From JANRLJ01 sp034437895 (GTDB taxonomy: Bacteria > Chloroflexota > Anaerolineae > Aggregatilineales > Phototrophicaceae), in the NCBI GenBank assembly GCA_034437895.1, contig DAOTTO010000108.1, forward strand, positions 1-8,763: DNA of 8,763 bases, in the 5' to 3' direction. Every line of letters begins with the position of its first letter. Position 1 is the first letter of the stretch. Below, piece after piece: positions 5,972-8,763 of the stretch. The position numbers and the translations under genes were made by a program. A model generated the notes under the pieces. The model was not told where the DNA came from and did no database searches. It saw only the letters and a list, made by a program, of their open reading frames with translations.

Positions 5972-5983
5972 GTGAGAGGTCAC
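5972..5983. promoter_or_regulatory. Upstream operator-like dyad, GTGAGAGGTCAC
   Basis: GTGA and TCAC arms are separated by 4 bases, the same spacing as in the symmetric lac operator core GTGAGCGCTCAC, and the right flank reads TCACAA as in lac. A second copy lies 69 bp downstream in the same orientation. It sits about 55-65 bases before the predicted transcription start. Likely ligand: the LacI-family protein encoded at 7103-8110. Confidence 0.55.
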
Positions 5984-6002
5984 AAATCATAAGGCTACTC
6001 TC

Positions 6003-6031
6003 TTGTTTTCGCTCTGAACCTGCGTTATAAA
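6003..6031 (+). promoter_or_regulatory. Sigma70-type promoter of the epimerase-lacI operon
   Basis: TTGTTT (6003-6008) and TATAAA (6026-6031) are exactly 17 bp apart. Transcription would start near 6038, giving a leader of about 36 bases. The promoter lies between two operator-like dyads, and the downstream one overlaps about +3 to +15, a classic repressor position. Confidence 0.6.
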
Positions 6032-6040
6032 TCACTTGAT

Positions 6041-6052
6041 GTGAGGGGTCAC
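6041..6052. promoter_or_regulatory. Promoter-proximal operator-like dyad, GTGAGGGGTCAC
   Basis: It matches the upstream site at 11 of 12 bases, with the same GTGA-N4-TCAC geometry. The left flank extends the match to TGTGAG, as in the lac operator half-site. It overlaps the start of the predicted transcript, so a bound repressor would block initiation. Confidence 0.6.
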
Positions 6053-6073
6053 TATTTTGTTTAAAAGACTCAG

Positions 6074-7096
6074 ATGAAAATACTGATTTTGGGCGGTACC
6101 GGACTCATCAGCACTGCGATAACCCGTGAATTTTTGGCGCGGGGCGATGAAGTCACGCTGTATAATCGTGGGCAGGCCGAAGCGCGTTTTCCCAATGGCG
6201 CGAAACGGCTTTATGGAGACCGCAACGACTTCGCGGCTTTTGAAGCGCAGATGACGGACGCAGGCCATTTTGACTGTGTGATCGATATGATCTGCTTTAC
6301 GCCGGAGCAAACCCAAAGCGATCTTCGTGTCTTTAGAGGACGTGCCGGACATTTCATCTTTTGCAGCACGGTCAACGTCTATACCAAACCTGCCGACCAC
6401 TACCCCATCCGGGAAGATGCTCGCCGCGAACCCATCAACGATGATTATGGCACGAAGAAAGCGCAATGTGAGGATATTTTCCTCACCGCGCACAGCGCCG
6501 ATTTTCCGGTGACGATCATTCGTCCGGGGGCGACTTATGGCGAAGGCGGCCTGATTATCCACACCTTCGGTTGGAACACGACATTTCTTGATCGTCTGCG
6601 GAAGGGCAAACCCGTTGTGGTGCATGGGGACGGGACGGCGCTGTGGACGATGTGCCATATTGAGGATGTTGGTCATGCTTTTGTGACGGCTGCTGGGAAT
6701 TCCGCTGCGTATGGCAAGGTCTATCATGCCACAGGCGAGGAATGGATGACGTGGGATCGCTTTCATGAAATCGTGGCGCAAGGCATCGGTGCGCCGCCGC
6801 CCAAGCTCATCCATATCCCCACAGATTTACTCGGCAAAATCGCGCCAGTTCGCGCCGGAATCACCGTCAATAACTTCTATGGCAACAATATTTTCGATAA
6901 CACCGCCGCCAAAACGGATTTGGATTTGCATTACACCGTGACATGGCTGGAAGGGGTGCGGCGGACGGTGGCGTGGCTGGACGCGAATCACAAGATTGCC
7001 AACAGCGACGATGATCCGTTTGATGACCGCATTATCGCCGCGTGGGAGCATCTTACCGCACAGATGAAAACGACGCTGGCCGATCTGGAAGTTTAG
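6074..7096 (+). CDS. Extended SDR: NAD(P)-dependent epimerase/dehydratase family protein
   Basis: This is a 340-aa cytoplasmic Rossmann-fold protein of the extended short-chain dehydrogenase/reductase group, which mostly acts on nucleotide sugars. The cofactor loop is LILGGTGLIS (4-13). An Asp follows in the GDRND segment (48-52), VIDMICF marks strand 4 (69-75), FCSTVNVY (96-103) provides the active-site Ser/Thr, and Tyr125-Gly-Thr-Lys-Lys129 is the YxxxK catalytic pair. IIRPGATYGEGG (about 148-159) and HGDGTALWTMCHIEDVGHA are typical of the C-terminal substrate-binding part. The substrate cannot be named; resemblance to CSP41-like and UDP-glucose epimerase-like proteins is general. No strong Shine-Dalgarno precedes ATG 6074, but the GGTG motif starts at residue 7, so this start fits the fold. 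It is the first gene of an operon with the LacI regulator 6 bases downstream. Confidence 0.88.
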   Translation: MKILILGGTGLISTAITREFLARGDEVTLYNRGQAEARFPNGAKRLYGDRNDFAAFEAQMTDAGHFDCVIDMICFTPEQTQSDLRVFRGRAGHFIFCSTVNVYTKPADHYPIREDARREPINDDYGTKKAQCEDIFLTAHSADFPVTIIRPGATYGEGGLIIHTFGWNTTFLDRLRKGKPVVVHGDGTALWTMCHIEDVGHAFVTAAGNSAAYGKVYHATGEEWMTWDRFHEIVAQGIGAPPPKLIHIPTDLLGKIAPVRAGITVNNFYGNNIFDNTAAKTDLDLHYTVTWLEGVRRTVAWLDANHKIANSDDDPFDDRIIAAWEHLTAQMKTTLADLEV

Positions 7097-7102
7097 CCGC
7101 CC

Positions 7103-8110
7103 ATGCCAAGTTTTAAACCCTCACGAAAATCCACCATTTACGATGTCGCGGCGCGGGCAGGCGTATCGTACCAGACGGTTTCGCGGGTCATCAATAATAA
7201 TCCGAATGTTTCCAGCAAAACGCGCAGCCGCATTATGCGGATTATAGAAGAGCTGGATTATCGCCCCAATCGCGCCGCGCAAGTGCTGAATACCCAGCGC
7301 TCACATACGCTGGAAGTCATCGCGCTTGATCTCTTCACGGGGACACCCGCCATTGATACATTGTCTTCCACCGCCCGCGCATTGGGCTACACCATGATGA
7401 TCTCCGTCATCACCGCCGAAGACCTAGCGAAAACAATGAACGAGGCTTTTGGGCGTTCCGTTGATGGCTTTATCTTTATTTTGTCCACATCAAATATCGC
7501 TTCTGCCGACCTCGCCACGCTTACCCGCGAAATCCCTTTTGTACGCATAATCGCCGAATATGGCACAGATATTCCATCAGTTGTGTTCGATCAAGCGTAT
7601 GGAACACGCCTCGTCGTCCAGCATTTGCTCGGCCTCGGACACCGCCAGATCGCCGAAATCAGTGGGCCACTCGACACACTTGATGCGTCGCTGCGCCATG
7701 ACAGCTTTATCGCGGTCTTGGCGGAAGATGGACTTTTGCCAACGGCATCGGTTTGCGGTCATTTTTCTGTCGAGAGTGGCTACACCGCCTGCTTAGACTT
7801 GTTAGCCAGCCAGCAGCCTTTTACAGCGATTGTCGCCGCCAATGATTCAATGGCGATTGGGGCGCTTCATGCCTTGCGCGAAAAAGGATTGCGTGTCCCG
7901 CAAGATATGTCGGTGGTCGGCTTTGATGACAGCACTTATGCCGCCTATACCTATCCGCCGCTGACCACCGTCCGCCAGGATTTCGCGGTGATGGCGCTGC
8001 TGGCGACGGAATATCTGGTGGCGCTTATCGAAAAACCGGATACGCCGATTTATCAGCAGGTACTGATGCCAGAGTTGATTGTCCGGCAAAGTACGCGCCA
8101 AATCGGATAA
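7103..8110 (+). CDS. LacI-family transcriptional regulator
   Basis: This 335-aa regulator has an N-terminal LacI helix-turn-helix (STIYDVAARAGVSYQTVSRVIN, residues 10-31, here cut into STIYDVAARAG and VSYQTVSRVIN). A hinge helix follows (PNRAAQVL, 55-62, Leu62 aligning with lac repressor Leu56), then a periplasmic-binding-protein-like sensor domain ending in IVAANDSMAIGALHALREKG and SVVGFDDSTYAAYTYPPLTTV. The recognition helix residues Tyr23, Gln24 and Arg28 equal Tyr17, Gln18 and Arg22 of E. coli LacI. These residues set preference for lac-type half-sites, and such dyads lie upstream of this operon. The gene starts 6 bases after the epimerase stop, with only a weak Shine-Dalgarno (GGAAG at 7087-7091), so translational coupling is likely. 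The effector is unknown; a sugar or nucleoside is usual for the family. Confidence 0.95.
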   Translation: MPSFKPSRKSTIYDVAARAGVSYQTVSRVINNNPNVSSKTRSRIMRIIEELDYRPNRAAQVLNTQRSHTLEVIALDLFTGTPAIDTLSSTARALGYTMMISVITAEDLAKTMNEAFGRSVDGFIFILSTSNIASADLATLTREIPFVRIIAEYGTDIPSVVFDQAYGTRLVVQHLLGLGHRQIAEISGPLDTLDASLRHDSFIAVLAEDGLLPTASVCGHFSVESGYTACLDLLASQQPFTAIVAANDSMAIGALHALREKGLRVPQDMSVVGFDDSTYAAYTYPPLTTVRQDFAVMALLATEYLVALIEKPDTPIYQQVLMPELIVRQSTRQIG

Positions 8111-8150
8111 ACTGAAGTTCTCTATTCACGCAAAGCAAGGGACTGCTGAG

Positions 8151-8648
8151 ATGACGACATCGCATGAAAAAAATGAACATACCCGCCTAATCGAAACGTT
8201 TTATGGCTGTTTTAAGCAAAAAGATTATCAAGGCATGACGGCCTGCTATCATGACAACATCGCATTTTCCGATCCGGTCTTTACCGATTTAAAAGGCAAA
8301 CAGGCCGCCGCCATGTGGCACATGTTGTGTGAGCGCGGCAAAGATATGACGCTGGCGTTCAGCGGCGCACAAGCACAAGGCACCACAGGCCAATGTCATT
8401 GGGAGGCGACCTATACTTTTTCATCAACCGGGCGGAAGGTGCATAACATCATCGACGCGACTTTTGATTTTAAAGACGGCAAAATCATCAGTCATCATGA
8501 CCAGTTTAATCTGTGGCGCTGGACACGCATGGCGTTAGGCACGTCCGGCATCTTGCTTGGCTGGAGTCCGATTGTGCAAAACAAAGTCCGGCAAACCGCT
8601 ATGTCTGGCTTAAACGCCTTTATCGAGAAACACCCTGAGTATCAATAA
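8151..8648 (+). CDS. NTF2/SnoaL-like fold protein
   Basis: This is a 165-aa cone-shaped alpha+beta barrel protein of the nuclear transport factor 2-like superfamily, which includes SnoaL cyclases, ketosteroid isomerases and many uncharacterised proteins. The N-terminal helix pair (about 9-34, LIETFYGCFKQKDYQGMTACY) is given here only by its ends LIETFY and MTACY. Then come FSDPVF (39-44), AAAMWHML (52-59), HWEATYTF (83-90), STGRKVHN (92-99), FDFKDGKI (105-112) and HHDQFNLWRWTRMALG (115-130). This set is typical of a conserved bacterial subfamily of unknown reaction. ATG 8151 is preferred over the in-frame ATG at 8079, which lies inside the lacI gene, because AAGGGA (8137-8142) precedes it and conservation starts there. 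It lies 40 bases after the regulator and probably shares its message. Confidence 0.82.
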   Translation: MTTSHEKNEHTRLIETFYGCFKQKDYQGMTACYHDNIAFSDPVFTDLKGKQAAAMWHMLCERGKDMTLAFSGAQAQGTTGQCHWEATYTFSSTGRKVHNIIDATFDFKDGKIISHHDQFNLWRWTRMALGTSGILLGWSPIVQNKVRQTAMSGLNAFIEKHPEYQ

Positions 8649-8660
8649 CAGGACTTTCGC

Positions 8661-8763
8661 TTACCTCACCCCCCGGCCCCCTCTCCAATACTTGGAGAGG
8701 GGGAGAAAAACGCATCTTGAAGTCCCCTCTCCATGCAATGGGGAGGGGATTTAGGGGTGGGGT
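8661..8763. repeat. GC-rich palindromic interspersed repeat, copy 3 (runs off the window)
   Basis: It begins TTACCTCACCCC and ends at the window edge in GGGGTGGGGT, which would pair with the start. Two internal hairpins are clear. One is a perfect 12-bp stem with a TAC loop (8677-8688 with 8692-8703). The other is a 12-bp stem with one G-T wobble and a GCA loop (8723-8734 with 8738-8749). The whole would fold as a three-stem cloverleaf. The + strand of 8740-8762 has four G-tracts of exactly 4 and is G-quadruplex-prone. It is a diverged member of the family at 1208 and 2713. Confidence 0.85.

Noticed and set aside
5972..5983. CRP-type site
   Set aside because: CRP sites have TGTGA-N6-TCACA; here the arms are 4 bases apart.
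6032..6814. 260-codon - strand ORF opposite the epimerase
   Set aside because: It is a shadow in a GC-biased gene, with no recognisable motifs, while the + strand frame has a complete SDR fold.
8079..8150. Extended N-terminus of the NTF2-like protein from ATG 8079
   Set aside because: It would overlap the lacI 3' end, has no supported ribosome binding site, and adds 24 residues outside the conserved fold.

Overview
The window is ordinary protein-coding bacterial DNA of moderate GC. All nine recognisable genes are on the + strand. GC-rich palindromic repeats, the gene set (GH4 hydrolase, BadF-type kinase, HTH_42 protein, LacI regulator) and an orphan IscB suggest a free-living heterotroph with a repeat-rich genome, perhaps Chloroflexota. 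That assignment is inference from style, since no rRNA or marker gene is present.

Layout. Bases 1-1137 hold the C-terminal ~85-90% of an IscB, the RNA-guided HNH/RuvC nuclease of IS200/IS605-type elements and the ancestor group of Cas9. Its N-terminus and its expected upstream omega-RNA lie outside the window. Its stop codon sits in the loop of a perfect hairpin (1127-1146), probably the right end of the element. At 1380-2663 is a GH4 NAD/metal-dependent 6-phospho-glycosidase, and at 2909-3916 a BadF/BadG-type sugar kinase. Together they look like a phospho-sugar route in which the kinase could supply the phosphorylated substrate. Two near-identical direct copies of a palindromic repeat (49 of 50 bases alike in the left half) bracket the GH4 gene, and a third, diverged copy closes the window at 8661-8763.

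Bases 4023-4595 encode a YdeI/OmpD-associated protein. Bases 4842-5942 encode an HTH_42 protein with the QxQ motif of AlkZ-type DNA crosslink glycosylases and a TTG start. The gap between them carries short purine/pyrimidine-biased repeats.

Bases 6074-8648 look like one operon: an extended SDR (nucleotide-sugar epimerase-like), a LacI-family repressor starting 6 bases after it, and an NTF2/SnoaL-like protein. Upstream lies a good sigma70 promoter (TTGTTT-17-TATAAA) between two copies of GTGAGRGGTCAC. This dyad has the same GTGA-N4-TCAC geometry as the symmetric lac operator. The repressor carries the same recognition helix start as E. coli LacI (SYQTVSRV), so autoregulation of this operon is a specific, testable prediction.

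The most notable systems are the intact-looking IscB with its end hairpin, the predicted LacI-operator circuit, the AlkZ-like glycosylase and the three-stem, G-quadruplex-prone repeat family.
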